The notes below the pieces were generated by a model that ran no database searches, was not told where the DNA came from, and saw only the letters and a program-made list of their open reading frames with translations. Shown one piece after another: positions 8,635 to 17,206 of a stretch of 64,000 nucleotides of DNA. Location: assembly GCF_024199795.1 (NCBI RefSeq), contig NZ_JANADK010000001.1:806001-870000 (forward strand), in the 5' to 3' direction. The number at the start of each line of letters is the position of its first letter. The stretch's first letter is position 1. The position numbers and the translations under genes are program-made. This DNA comes from Bradyrhizobium sp. CCGB01 (GTDB taxonomy: Bacteria; Pseudomonadota; Alphaproteobacteria; Rhizobiales; Xanthobacteraceae).

Positions 8635-9447
8635 CTACCTTCCCTTAAAGTTCGCCGCGCGGCGCTCTTCCGTGGCCTTGACGCCTTCCTTGAAGTCTTC
8701 CGTCGCACGCAGCCGCGTTTGCTCGGCGAGTTCGTGGTTGGTCGCGGCCATGACGCGGTCGGCGAGATTGGCGCGCATCGTGGCGCGGGTGGAGAGGAGG
8801 CCGAGTGGCGAGCATTCGGCGATCTCGGCGGCAAGCTTCATCGCGCCCGCCTTCACCTGGTCCTGCGGCACCAGCTCGTTGGCGAGGCCCCACTTGACCG
8901 CCTCTTCGCCGGTCACGCGGCGGCTGGTGTAGAACATCAGCTCGGCGTTGTTCTTGCCGATCAGCTCGGGCAGCGTCACGGTCAGGCCGAAGCCGGGATG
9001 GAAGCCGAGCTTGGTAAAATTCGCGGAGAAGCGTGCTTCGGGGCAGGTGACGCGGAAGTCGGCGGACACAGCGAGCCCGAGCCCGCCGCCAATGGCCGCT
9101 CCTTGCACGGCCGCGACGATCGGCTTCTTGGCGCGGAAGATGCGCACGGCCTGGATGTAGAGATGGTTGATCGGCCCGAGATTGTCGGCGGGATCGCCCT
9201 TCTTCTCGGCCTCGCGCGCCTCCTGCGCCTGCCGCGCGGGATCGCCGAAGTTCGCACCGGCGCAGAACGCCTTGCCCTGTGCCGAGAGAACCGAGGCGCG
9301 GATCTCGATGTCGCGGTCGAACTCGTCGAGCGCATCCGCGATCTGGTTGATCAGCGAGATGTCGAAGAAGTTCAGCGGAGGCCTGCGGATTTCGATGGTG
9401 CCGACGTGGCCGACCTTCTCGACGCCGATATCTTTATAAGTGCTCAT
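8635..9447 (-). CDS. Enoyl-CoA hydratase/isomerase family protein
   Basis: The 270-residue crotonase-fold protein has oxyanion-hole segments KAFCAGANFGDP and QGAAIGGGLGL. Neither catalytic glutamate of classical enoyl-CoA hydratase is conserved: GLGLAVSADF replaces the first region and TKLGFHPGFG the second. The reaction may be isomerisation, C-C cleavage or thioester hydrolysis rather than hydration. It is the last gene of a three-gene minus-strand unit, 15 nt after the acyl-CoA dehydrogenase, and probably acts on the product of that dehydrogenase pair. Confidence 0.85.
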   Translation of the reverse strand: MSTYKDIGVEKVGHVGTIEIRRPPLNFFDISLINQIADALDEFDRDIEIRASVLSAQGKAFCAGANFGDPARQAQEAREAEKKGDPADNLGPINHLYIQAVRIFRAKKPIVAAVQGAAIGGGLGLAVSADFRVTCPEARFSANFTKLGFHPGFGLTVTLPELIGKNNAELMFYTSRRVTGEEAVKWGLANELVPQDQVKAGAMKLAAEIAECSPLGLLSTRATMRANLADRVMAATNHELAEQTRLRATEDFKEGVKATEERRAANFKGR

Positions 9448-9462
9448 GATGATCCTCGTGAA

Positions 9463-10623
9463 TTAGCGCAAACCAAGTCCGCGGGCGATGATGCCGCGCA
9501 GCACCTCGGTGGTGCCGCCCTGGATGGTGAGTTTCGGTGCGGTCTTGATGGCGAAGTCGAGCTGCCGCTCCAGCGTCTCGCGGTTGGTCGCGGTCTCCTC
9601 GACGAAGGCGGCGAGATCGCGCACGCGGTGCGGAAGCTGTTGCTCCCAGACCGTGCCGATGTCCTTGACGATGGAGGCTTCCACCACCGGCTCCTTGCCG
9701 GCTTGCAGCATGCCGGCCACCGAGACCGACATGCGGCGCATGGTGTGGAGCTGCGCCACGAGACGGCCGATGCCTTCGGCGCTGCGCGTGTCCGGGTTCG
9801 GACCGACCGCGCGGACCAGCTCGGTCAGCACGTAATAGGTTTCGAGGAAGCGTTCGGGACCTGAGCGCTCATAGGCGAGCTCACTGGTCGCCTGCTTCCA
9901 GGCGCCGTCGACTTCGCCGAGGACGTGATCGTCGGGCACGAAGAAGTCGGTGAACACGACCTCGTTGAACTCGTACTGGCCGGTGATCTGGCCGATCGGG
10001 TTCACCTGAATGCCCGGCTGCTTCATCTTGACCAGGAACTGGGTCAGGCCGTGACGGCGGTTTTCCTTGGTCGGCTGCGACGTGCGGAAAATCGCGATCA
10101 TGTAGTCGGCGATGTGCGCAGACGAGGTCCAGATCTTGGTGCCGTTGATGAGATAGCCGCCATCGGTCTTGGTCGCGCGCGTCTTCGCGGCGAACAGGTC
10201 CGAGCCGGAGTTCGGCTCGCTCATGCCGATCGCAAAGCAGATCTCGCCGCGGCAGATGCGCGGCAGGATATCCATCTTGATGTGCTCGGGCGCGTATTTG
10301 ATCAGCACCGGCCCGCTCTGGCGGTCGGCGACGAAGAAACGCCGCGTCGGCGCGTTGGCGACGCGCATCTCCTCGGTGACGACGTAGCGCTCGAGGAACG
10401 AACGTTCCTGGCCGCCATATTTCTTCGGCCAGGTCATGCCGAGCCAGCCCTTGGCGCCGACCCGGCGGGAAAATTCCGGCGCGTCGGTGTCCTCGCGGTT
10501 GGGCTTGTGCGGATCGAAGGTGCCGGCGGCGATCTCCTCGGCGAGGAACGCGCGCACTTCCTTGCGCAATTGCTCGCACTTCTCGGGCAGGCGGATCGGA
10601 TCGAAACGAAGGGCAGCGGTCAT
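9463..10623 (-). CDS. Acyl-CoA dehydrogenase, likely catalytic subunit of a heteromeric pair
   Basis: The 386-residue protein has the ACAD fold with the FAD/substrate segment ICFAIGMSEPNSGSDLFAAK and the C-terminal QGGTTEVLRGIIARGLGL. The usual C-terminal catalytic Glu (YEGT motif) is Gly here. A glutamate in the helix ELAYERSGPERF matches the alternative base position of isovaleryl-CoA-type enzymes. It follows the smaller dehydrogenase gene by 18 nt. Adjacent large and small acyl-CoA dehydrogenases are typical of alpha2beta2 enzymes that act on bulky or ring-bearing acyl-CoAs, for example steroid side chains. Confidence 0.87.
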   Translation of the reverse strand: MTAALRFDPIRLPEKCEQLRKEVRAFLAEEIAAGTFDPHKPNREDTDAPEFSRRVGAKGWLGMTWPKKYGGQERSFLERYVVTEEMRVANAPTRRFFVADRQSGPVLIKYAPEHIKMDILPRICRGEICFAIGMSEPNSGSDLFAAKTRATKTDGGYLINGTKIWTSSAHIADYMIAIFRTSQPTKENRRHGLTQFLVKMKQPGIQVNPIGQITGQYEFNEVVFTDFFVPDDHVLGEVDGAWKQATSELAYERSGPERFLETYYVLTELVRAVGPNPDTRSAEGIGRLVAQLHTMRRMSVSVAGMLQAGKEPVVEASIVKDIGTVWEQQLPHRVRDLAAFVEETATNRETLERQLDFAIKTAPKLTIQGGTTEVLRGIIARGLGLR

Positions 10624-10641
10624 TGTTGTCTCGTCCCCTGA

Positions 10642-11703
10642 TCAGCGCGAAGCCACGAGCGGCCACAATTCGTCGGCGCCGCGATTGGCGACCAGCTTGC
10701 CGAGCTCGACGGCCCAGTGGCTTTCCGACCCGAAATCGTCGCGCCAGGCCAGCGCCCGCAGCGAATAGCGGTGCAGGATGTGCTCGATGGTGAAGCCGAT
10801 CGCGCCGTGAACCTGATGCGCGATGGCGCCGCCTTTCTCCGCGGCCTCCGCGCAGCGGATCTTTGCGGCGGCGGCTTCGAGGTAGACCTCGTCGTCAAAG
10901 CTCTTCGCGTTCGCGATGGCATCGGCTGCGGAGGTTGCAGCCGCAAGCGCCGCGGCGGACTCGCCGGCGAGACGGGCAAGATTGTGCTGCACCGCCTGGA
11001 ATTTCGAGATCTTCTTCTCGAAGGCGACGCGCTCGTTGGAATAGCGCACGGAGATGTCGAGCATCGCTTCCAGCGCGCCGGCGATCTGAAGGCTGCGCGC
11101 AACGCCGCCCATCAGCATGAGCGTGGTCTGGTCAAAGCCCTTCGCGGGCTTGACGGTGACGGGCTGGACCTTGTCGAGCGTCACGGTGTCGCTGTGGTCG
11201 TAGCCGACGTTGAGTCCGGATTCGATCCGGCCCTTGCTCGCATCGACCAGCGCGATGGAAACGCCGTCCTTGCCGTGCGCCAGCACCGCAAAATGCTTCG
11301 CCGCCTTCGCAAAGGGCACGCCGCGGGCGCGGCCGGAGAGTGCGCCGTCGGCATCGAGCGTGATGCGATCCTTCGGCGAGGCCGGCAGCACCGTCATCTC
11401 ACCTTCCGGTGAAGAAATTTTCGCCTGCGCAAGCAGCCAGCCCGCAAGCATGGTTTCGGCCAGGGGAACCGCGACTGCAAAGCGGCCGGCGGCGTTCAGC
11501 AGCGCAAAACCGTCGGCGAGGCTGGCGCCGGAGCCGCCGAGATCGTCAGGCACCCAGGATAGCGGCAAGCCGGCCTCGCTCAGCGCCTGCCAAAGCGGCG
11601 CCTGCCACGAATCCTTCTTGTCGTTGTTGATGGTCTGCGGATCGGCGAGATCGGCGAAGATCTTCTCCGCGGTCTCGACGACGATATTGTCACTCTCCGC
11701 CAC
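10642..11703 (-). CDS. Acyl-CoA dehydrogenase-like protein, likely non-catalytic partner subunit
   Basis: The 353-residue protein has an ACAD fold. The N-terminal half reads as an ACAD domain (LSWVPDDLGGSGASLADG) and the C-terminal four-helix bundle contains HQVHGAIGFTIEHILHRY. It is shorter than usual and has no YEGT-like Glu, so it probably supplies FAD-binding or structural contacts to the neighbouring 386-residue dehydrogenase. It is the first gene of the minus-strand unit. The promoter should lie in the 256-bp gap before the divergent SDR gene at 11960. Confidence 0.85.
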   Translation of the reverse strand: MAESDNIVVETAEKIFADLADPQTINNDKKDSWQAPLWQALSEAGLPLSWVPDDLGGSGASLADGFALLNAAGRFAVAVPLAETMLAGWLLAQAKISSPEGEMTVLPASPKDRITLDADGALSGRARGVPFAKAAKHFAVLAHGKDGVSIALVDASKGRIESGLNVGYDHSDTVTLDKVQPVTVKPAKGFDQTTLMLMGGVARSLQIAGALEAMLDISVRYSNERVAFEKKISKFQAVQHNLARLAGESAAALAAATSAADAIANAKSFDDEVYLEAAAAKIRCAEAAEKGGAIAHQVHGAIGFTIEHILHRYSLRALAWRDDFGSESHWAVELGKLVANRGADELWPLVASR

Positions 11704-11959
11704 AGCGTTCCCCGTGTTTTGCCATTGGCGCGTTCCGCCCGTGAGGCGCGCGCAGGTTCTTCTTGCGCCCGATGATCCGAAAAAGCCATGGCTCTGACAA
11801 GCGTTGATCGCAGGCCCATCTGCGGCTCCGGCATGGGCGCGAGAACCGGTCTGGACTAATTCCGCTTAGCGGAGTTTGCTCGATTTGCAGGGCGCGGCAA
11901 ACTCGCTAAACAGGGCCAGTTCTAAGAGCTCGCATTCAATCAAGGGGAAGGAAATCCGG

Positions 11960-12745
11960 ATGGCTAAAGACGGCTTGTGCGCAATCGTGACGGGGTCCGC
12001 ATCCGGACTGGGGGCTGCGACCGCGGAAATTCTCGCGCGGAGCGGGGCGCGGCTCGTCATCAACTATTCCTCGAGCCAGAAGGACGCCGAGGCCACGGCC
12101 GAACTCTGTCGCAAGGCGGGCTCTCCGGAAGTTCTGGTCGCGCAGGGCGACGTGTCAAAGGATGACGATTGCCGCAAGATCGTCGCCGCGGCGGCCGGCT
12201 GGGGCCGGCTCGACGTGCTCGTCAACAATGCCGGCACCACCAAGCATGTGGCCCATGCCGATCTCGATGGATTGTCGGCCGAGGATTTCCAGCGCTTGTA
12301 CGGCGTCAACACCATCGGCCCGTTCCAGATGGTGCGTGCGGCGCGCAGCCTGCTCGAGGCCGGGGCGAAGGCGTCGGGACGGCCGTCCGCCGTGGTCAAC
12401 ATCTCTTCGGTCGCCGGCATCAGCGGCGTCGGCTCGTCGATCGCCTATGCCGCGAGCAAGGGCGCGCTCAACACCATGACGTTGTCGCTGTCGCGCGCGC
12501 TGGCGCCGCTGATTCGCGTCAACACGGTGTGCCCCGGCTACATCGACACGCCCTGGTTCACCAAGGGGCGCGGCGAGGCCGGTGCCAAGCAGGTGCGCGA
12601 CAGCGTGGTGGCGAAGGTGCCGCTCAAGGTCGCATCGACCGCCGACGACATCGCGCAGCTCGTCTGCTTCCTGGCAATGCCGGCCTCCAGCAACATGACC
12701 GGCGAGGTCGTGCGCATGGATGCGGGGATGCATCTGATTACTTAA
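11960..12745 (+). CDS. Short-chain dehydrogenase/reductase (SDR)
   Basis: The 261-residue classical SDR has the cofactor motif TGSASGLG (11-18), NNAG (89-92) and the catalytic Ser150, Tyr163 and Lys167 (YAASK). Arg31 after the second strand and the ending of that strand suggest NADP(H) preference, but this is weak. AAGGGGAAGG precedes the ATG at 11960; the longer upstream frame lacks a ribosome binding site. It is divergent from the dehydrogenase pair, so it may oxidise or reduce a hydroxy/ketoacyl-CoA in that pathway. Confidence 0.9.
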   Translation: MAKDGLCAIVTGSASGLGAATAEILARSGARLVINYSSSQKDAEATAELCRKAGSPEVLVAQGDVSKDDDCRKIVAAAAGWGRLDVLVNNAGTTKHVAHADLDGLSAEDFQRLYGVNTIGPFQMVRAARSLLEAGAKASGRPSAVVNISSVAGISGVGSSIAYAASKGALNTMTLSLSRALAPLIRVNTVCPGYIDTPWFTKGRGEAGAKQVRDSVVAKVPLKVASTADDIAQLVCFLAMPASSNMTGEVVRMDAGMHLIT

Positions 12746-12747
12746 TT

Positions 12748-12834
12748 CGTCATTGCGAGCGAAGCGAAGCAATCCAGAGAGCGTCCGCGCGGACAGTCTG
12801 GATTGCTTCGTCGCAAGGGCTCCTCGCAATGACG
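12748..12834. repeat. Intergenic inverted repeat, family B
   Basis: CGTCATTGCGAGCGAAG...CAATCCAGA mirrored by TCTGGATTGCTTCG...CTCGCAATGACG. It follows the SDR stop directly, in a convergent gap. Confidence 0.88.
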
Positions 12835-12860
12835 GAGTGCGAGGGCAGCGTCGTGCACCG

Positions 12861-13133
12861 CTACCCTTTTATCACGCCGCTCGCGACCAGCCGATGCCAG
12901 ATGAACAGCACCACCACCGCGCCGATCGTGGCCATGATGAAGCCGGCGCCCTGGTCTGGGCTGTAGTGCCCGATCGCCTGTCCGATGAAGGTGGCGAGAA
13001 ACGCACCCGCAATGCCCAGGATGGTGGTGAGGATGAAACCGCTCGGGTTGTTCGGCCCCGGCGCCAGCCAGCGCGCGATGAGGCCGGCGACGAAGCCGAC
13101 GACGATGATCCACAACAGGCCGCCGAAACTCAT
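12861..13133 (-). CDS. GlsB/YeaQ/YmgE family stress-response membrane protein
   Basis: The 90-residue protein consists mostly of three hydrophobic, glycine-rich helices (MSFGGLLWIIVVGFVAGLIA, then the GFILTTILGIAGAFLATFIG segment, then a third). This is the pattern and length of the GlsB/YeaQ/YmgE (transglycosylase-associated) family. The family is often induced by envelope or general stress; the biochemical role is not settled. It lies on the same strand as, and downstream of, the YidB-like gene. Confidence 0.88.
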   Translation of the reverse strand: MSFGGLLWIIVVGFVAGLIARWLAPGPNNPSGFILTTILGIAGAFLATFIGQAIGHYSPDQGAGFIMATIGAVVVLFIWHRLVASGVIKG

Positions 13134-13175
13134 GACAGTGCTCCCCTTGCCTAGAATCTGCAGATCGAACGTCGT

Positions 13176-13778
13176 TTAAATTCGGCCCGAGAGCTCATTC
13201 TCGGTCGGCAGCCGCCCGTCCGGCGTCAGATGGTCGATCACCTGCGGCAGATATTGACTGAGGCCGGAGAGCAGCTCGTCGCGCGACAGGCCACTTTGGG
13301 CGGACAGGCTTTGGATCTGGTCGGCGCCGAGGGCGCTGGCGAGATCGCCGGGCGCGATCGCCTTGTTCTCGCCCTTGCCGACCCAGGAATTCGCGGCCTC
13401 GCCGTGGCCGCCCTGCTGAAGCTGGTTGAGGAGATCGCCGAGACCGCCGCTCAGCACGGTGCCGGCGGCGCCGCCCGCGAGCAAGCCGCCGAGGCCGCCC
13501 TTGAGCAGGTCGCTGAGGCCGCCGCTACCACCGGGGCCGCCGGGAACAGCGCTGCTGCCCGTATTGACAGGTGTCGGAGGCGGCAGCGGCGAGCGCTGCT
13601 GCGATGCCGGCGCCGCGTCGGGCTGGCCTGCCGTCAGATGCTTGAAGGCCTTCCAGGCGATCAGGCCGAGCAGCGCCATGGTCATTGGCGACATGCCGCC
13701 GGAGGATTGCTCAGAGCTGGGCGTGCTCGGGCCGCGGGGGCCATTCTGCATGCCGTTGAGGACGTCGAGTAGACCCAT
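13176..13778 (-). CDS. YidB family (DUF937) protein
   Basis: The 200-residue protein starts MGLLDVLNGMQNGPRG at 13778, with AAGGAG just upstream; a longer frame to 13883 lacks a site. It contains a Gly/Pro-rich low-complexity stretch (about residues 60-110, SSAVPGGPGGSGGLSDLLKG). The C-terminus, with ENKAIAPGDLASALG, LSRDELLSGLSQYLPQVIDH and ending in LPTENEL, is characteristic of YidB/DUF937. The function of the family is unknown. Confidence 0.85.
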   Translation of the reverse strand: MGLLDVLNGMQNGPRGPSTPSSEQSSGGMSPMTMALLGLIAWKAFKHLTAGQPDAAPASQQRSPLPPPTPVNTGSSAVPGGPGGSGGLSDLLKGGLGGLLAGGAAGTVLSGGLGDLLNQLQQGGHGEAANSWVGKGENKAIAPGDLASALGADQIQSLSAQSGLSRDELLSGLSQYLPQVIDHLTPDGRLPTENELSGRI

Positions 13779-13945
13779 GGTGCTCTCCTTTGGCGTTCTC
13801 GTCGGCGAGTTCTCGCCGGTGACAGCCCCCGGGGCAAAAACATATGGGGCTCTCATGACGGTTACAAGGCGAATGCATCGCAACCAATGGGCAGCCGGCG
13901 CCGCCTCTGCTATCGAAGGCGGGCCATTAAAGGGAGCAAGGTCAG

Positions 13946-14947
13946 GTGATTGCGGATCGACCGATCGTGGTGGCCGGCGCAGGCGCCATCGGCTGTTTCG
14001 CCGGCGGCATGCTGGCGGCCGCCGGCCGCCGCGTCGCGCTGCTGGTGCGGCCGCGGGTCAAAACCGAGATCGAGCGGTTCGGCCTGCGGCTGACCGATTT
14101 CGACGGCTCCGAGAAGAAGCTCGGCGCGGGCCAGCTCGCGCTGTCGGAGGATCCCGCGATCTTCCACAACGCCGGCATCGTGCTGGTCACGGTGAAGAGC
14201 GCCGACACCGCCGATGTCGCGGACCAGATCGCGCGGCACGCGCCGCAGGATGCGGTCATCGTCTCCCTGCAAAACGGCATCGGCAATGTCGCGGTTCTGC
14301 GCGAGCGCCTCGGCGGCCGGCGCGTTCTCGCCGGCATGGTGCCGTTCAACGTGATCGCGATGGGCGAAGGGCGTTTTCACCGCTCGACGTCCGGCGACAT
14401 CCATGTCGGCGAGGACGAGGCGAATACGGCGGCAGCGCTGTCGGTGCCGGGTCTTGCCGTGCGCGCCAGTCGCGACATCACCGGCGTGCAATGGGGCAAG
14501 CTGATCATCAATCTGAACAATGCGCTCAGCGCGCTGTCCGACATGCCGCTCGCCGCGCAACTGGCGAACCGCGACTGGCGAAAACTGTTCGCCGACCAGA
14601 TGGCGGAAGGCCTCGCCGCGCTGAAGGCCGCCGGCATCGCGCCGGTCTCGTCGACGCCGATCCCGATGAAGTGGTCGCCGACCCTGCTGAGGCTGCCCGA
14701 CATGATCTTCAATGCGATCCTCGGCCGTACGATGAAGATCGATCCCGAGGCGCGCTCCTCGATGTGGCAGGATTTGAAGCAGGGCCGCACGACCGAGATC
14801 GACTATCTCCAGGGCGCAGTCATCGCACTCGCCGAGCAGAACAACGTCGAGGCGCCGCTGATGCGCCGCATTGTTGCGCTGATCAAGGAGGCCGAGGCAG
14901 CAGGCAATGGTCCACCTCGGCTGACGCCGCAGCAGATCCGCGGGTAG
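13946..14947 (+). CDS. 2-dehydropantoate 2-reductase family protein
   Basis: The 333-residue protein begins at a GTG with AAAGGGAG upstream. The Rossmann motif is VAGAGAIGCFAGG. The C-terminal ApbA/PanE helical domain carries the conserved Lys-Asn pair in QWGKLIINLNNA. PanE reduces ketopantoate to pantoate in coenzyme A synthesis, but alphaproteobacteria carry several paralogues that reduce other 2-keto acids. A second family member is at 32814-33788, so an assignment to panE is not safe. Confidence 0.85.
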   Translation: MIADRPIVVAGAGAIGCFAGGMLAAAGRRVALLVRPRVKTEIERFGLRLTDFDGSEKKLGAGQLALSEDPAIFHNAGIVLVTVKSADTADVADQIARHAPQDAVIVSLQNGIGNVAVLRERLGGRRVLAGMVPFNVIAMGEGRFHRSTSGDIHVGEDEANTAAALSVPGLAVRASRDITGVQWGKLIINLNNALSALSDMPLAAQLANRDWRKLFADQMAEGLAALKAAGIAPVSSTPIPMKWSPTLLRLPDMIFNAILGRTMKIDPEARSSMWQDLKQGRTTEIDYLQGAVIALAEQNNVEAPLMRRIVALIKEAEAAGNGPPRLTPQQIRG

Positions 14948-14969
14948 CGCGAGAGTGCAGGGGGGCGCG

Positions 14970-15185
14970 ATGAGGCGTTGTTTGGTGATCGGATTCGCGC
15001 TGGCGGTGCTCTGCGGCGCAACGACGCTTGCCTACGCGAGGCCGCCGACGGTCATGAACTCGCCCGGCTATGACAGGCGGCTGCAGGAGAGCCGGTCGCA
15101 GTTGGGTAGTTCGCCGACGGTCACCGGGCCAGCGAGTGCGCCGGTGGTCAAACCGAAGCGGACTAAGAAGAAGCAGCCGAACTGA
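14970..15185 (+). CDS. Small secreted hypothetical protein
   Basis: The 71-residue protein has a signal peptide (MRRCLVIGFALAVLCGATTL, cleavage after AYA) followed by a short polar mature part rich in Ser, Pro and Arg and ending in KRTKKKQPN. The ATG at 14970 follows GGGGGCG. No family is recognised. It lies 22 nt after the PanE-like gene and could share its transcript. Confidence 0.6.
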   Translation: MRRCLVIGFALAVLCGATTLAYARPPTVMNSPGYDRRLQESRSQLGSSPTVTGPASAPVVKPKRTKKKQPN

Positions 15186-15205
15186 AGCGTGGCAGCGCCC
15201 TTGAC

Positions 15206-15841
15206 TCAGCCCTTCTTCGCCGGCGGCTTGCTCGGCGTCGGGCTGAACAGCTTCTTCAGATCGTTCAGGCTTTCCGACAGCCGCGGCCATTCGCAGGAAA
15301 ACGAGCCCTTGGTGCAGGGCGCACCTTTCGGTCGCGGGCTCGCGGCCTGCTGCACCTTCGGCCGCTCGACCGGTACCGGCACGCGCGCGACTGGCACCGG
15401 CAGGCGCTCGACCTCGGTTCGCAGTGCGACCTGCTGGAGCTTCTGCGCTTGCTGTTCCTGCTGCTCGCGCGCGGCGGCTTGGGCCGCTTCATTGCTGCGG
15501 CGCTGATTGGCGAGGTAGGCGGTGTAGGATTCGTCGATCTTTTTCTGCTCCTCCGGCGTCGGGTTTGGCCCAGCGATGTCGAAGGTGCGGTCCTGGAGGA
15601 AATCGTAATAGGAATAGCCACCGCCTGCCTTGCGGCGGCCGGCGAACTTGGCGTTGCAGCCGGCAAGCGCAGCGGTCTTCTCGGTCTTGTTCGCAGCCTT
15701 CTCGGCGGCGTCCGCGCATTCCTCGAAATCGACAGGCGCGCGCTTCCACCATTGCGCGTGGGCATGCAACGGCGTCAGCAGAAAAAATCCTGCTGCGGCA
15801 ACGACAAGCGCCGCGCGACGCGATGCGAACACGTACAACAT
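15206..15841 (-). CDS. Secreted hypothetical protein with Gln/Ala coiled-coil segment
   Basis: The 211-residue protein has a signal peptide ending in HAHA. The mature part starts with QWWKRAPVDFEECADAAEKA. Cysteines in DFEECADAAEKA and LAGCNAKF could form one disulphide, and a second pair lies in PCTKGSFSCEW. Between them is an Ala/Gln/Glu-rich helix (about residues 115-145) likely to form a coiled coil, then a Pro/Val-rich linker. The C-terminus is Lys/Pro-rich. No known domain is recognised; it is probably periplasmic. Confidence 0.7.
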   Translation of the reverse strand: MLYVFASRRAALVVAAAGFFLLTPLHAHAQWWKRAPVDFEECADAAEKAANKTEKTAALAGCNAKFAGRRKAGGGYSYYDFLQDRTFDIAGPNPTPEEQKKIDESYTAYLANQRRSNEAAQAAAREQQEQQAQKLQQVALRTEVERLPVPVARVPVPVERPKVQQAASPRPKGAPCTKGSFSCEWPRLSESLNDLKKLFSPTPSKPPAKKG

Positions 15842-16050
15842 TCTACGGGAGCATTCCTAGCAAAACTCAACCCGAACTGAGTCGGGGCGGATTTTTGCCC
15901 CTTTATCGCCGGTTTGTCACCCATGGAACTCGGGAATTTCATGGCTGTAATGCTGACATTTTTTGCTTGACGTGGCGCGGGAGTCACAGCCGCACGGCAC
16001 GTGATGCGCTTAGACTTTTATCGGTTTGAATTCGAAGGGGACTATCCGTC

Positions 16051-17079
16051 ATGAGAGCGTTGGCCCGTCTCGCCGCAATCGCGCTGGCGTTCATGTCCAG
16101 CCATGCATTCGCAGCGGACGAGGATGCACCCAACCGCAAGCCAGTGAGGGCGATCGCCGACGCGCGCCTCTCGGTCGGCGGGCAGGGAATGCTGCCGCTC
16201 TATCTCTCCAGCGACTGGTCGCTGCCGCTGCCCGCGATCTCCCGCGCCGTCATCGTGCTGCACGGACGCCTGCGCAATGCCGACGAATATTACATGTCAG
16301 CCCATACCGCGCAGGGCGCAGCGGGCGATTACGGCAAGAGCGCGCTGATGATCGTGCCGCAGTTCCTCGCGGAGATCGACATCGAGGCGTACAAGCTGCC
16401 GGCGGACACGCTGCGCTGGTCGCTGGAGGGTTGGGAAGGCGGCGACGCCGCGCTGGCGCCGAACCCCGTGTCATCTTTCGACGCGCTCGATGCGATCCTC
16501 GCAAAACTCTCGGATCGGCGCATCTTCCCGAATTTGAAGCAGGTCGTCGTGGCCGGCCATTCCGGCGGCGGCCAGGTCGCGCAGCGCTACGCCATTGCCG
16601 GAAAAGGCGAGGCGGCGCTGTCGCGCCAGCATATCGACGTCCGCTACGTCGTCGCCAATCCCTCCTCCTACGCCTATTTCAGCGACCAGCGGCCACTGCC
16701 CAAGATCGCCGCATCCTGCCCGGGCTTCAACAATTGGAAATACGGCATGGACGGGCGTCCGCCCTATCTTGCGAACGTCACGCCGGCGGCACTCGAGCAG
16801 CGCTATGTCGAGCGCGAGGTGATCTATCTGCTCGGCACGCTCGACACCAATCCAAAGCACTCCGCGCTGGACAAGAGCTGCATGGCCGAGGCGCAGGGCC
16901 CGTATCGCTATGCCCGCGGCCACGCCTATGCGGACGCGATGGCCAAGCGTGACCGCGGCACGCCCAATCACCGGGTGTGGGACGTCGCCGGCGTCGGCCA
17001 TGACGGCGACAAGATGCTGACCTCGAAATGCGGCCTCGCGGCGCTGTTCGATATTCCGGGCTGCGGAGCTGAGCGCTGA
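16051..17079 (+). CDS. Secreted alpha/beta-hydrolase-fold protein
   Basis: The 342-residue protein has a signal peptide (MRALARLAAIALAFMSSHAF) and an alpha/beta-hydrolase core. The nucleophile elbow is GHSGGG in VVVAGHSGGGQVAQRY, a likely acid lies in LLGTLDTNPKHS, and the histidine is in VAGVGHDGD. HGRLRNADEYY after the third strand supplies the oxyanion region. AAGGGG sits upstream of the ATG. The substrate is unknown; an extracytoplasmic esterase or amidase is the most that can be said. Confidence 0.75.
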   Translation: MRALARLAAIALAFMSSHAFAADEDAPNRKPVRAIADARLSVGGQGMLPLYLSSDWSLPLPAISRAVIVLHGRLRNADEYYMSAHTAQGAAGDYGKSALMIVPQFLAEIDIEAYKLPADTLRWSLEGWEGGDAALAPNPVSSFDALDAILAKLSDRRIFPNLKQVVVAGHSGGGQVAQRYAIAGKGEAALSRQHIDVRYVVANPSSYAYFSDQRPLPKIAASCPGFNNWKYGMDGRPPYLANVTPAALEQRYVEREVIYLLGTLDTNPKHSALDKSCMAEAQGPYRYARGHAYADAMAKRDRGTPNHRVWDVAGVGHDGDKMLTSKCGLAALFDIPGCGAER

Positions 17080-17088
17080 TGCGGATGT

Positions 17089-17127
17089 CTTGAAGGCAGA
17101 TACCTTGAAGGCAGATACCTTGTAGGC
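17089..17127. repeat. Short tandem repeat, 15-bp unit
   Basis: Two exact copies of CTTGAAGGCAGATAC (17089-17103 and 17104-17118), then a partial third copy (CTTGTAGGC). It lies just after the hydrolase stop. A 15-bp unit with 2.6 copies is prone to slippage. Confidence 0.85.
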
Positions 17128-17206
17128 TCGGCTCCGGCTGTTACACTTCGGCTCGCGACGCGTCTCATCCCGAGGCGGCGCCAAGAAGACGAAGTGGAAA
17201 CACCTG

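Noticed and set aside
13946..14947. Assignment of panE to the ketopantoate reductase-family gene
   Set aside because: Two paralogues occur in the window and other 2-keto acid reductases share the motifs, so no symbol is given.
17089..17127. Possible CRISPR array
   Set aside because: The units are 15 bp, directly adjacent without spacers, and no cas genes are present.
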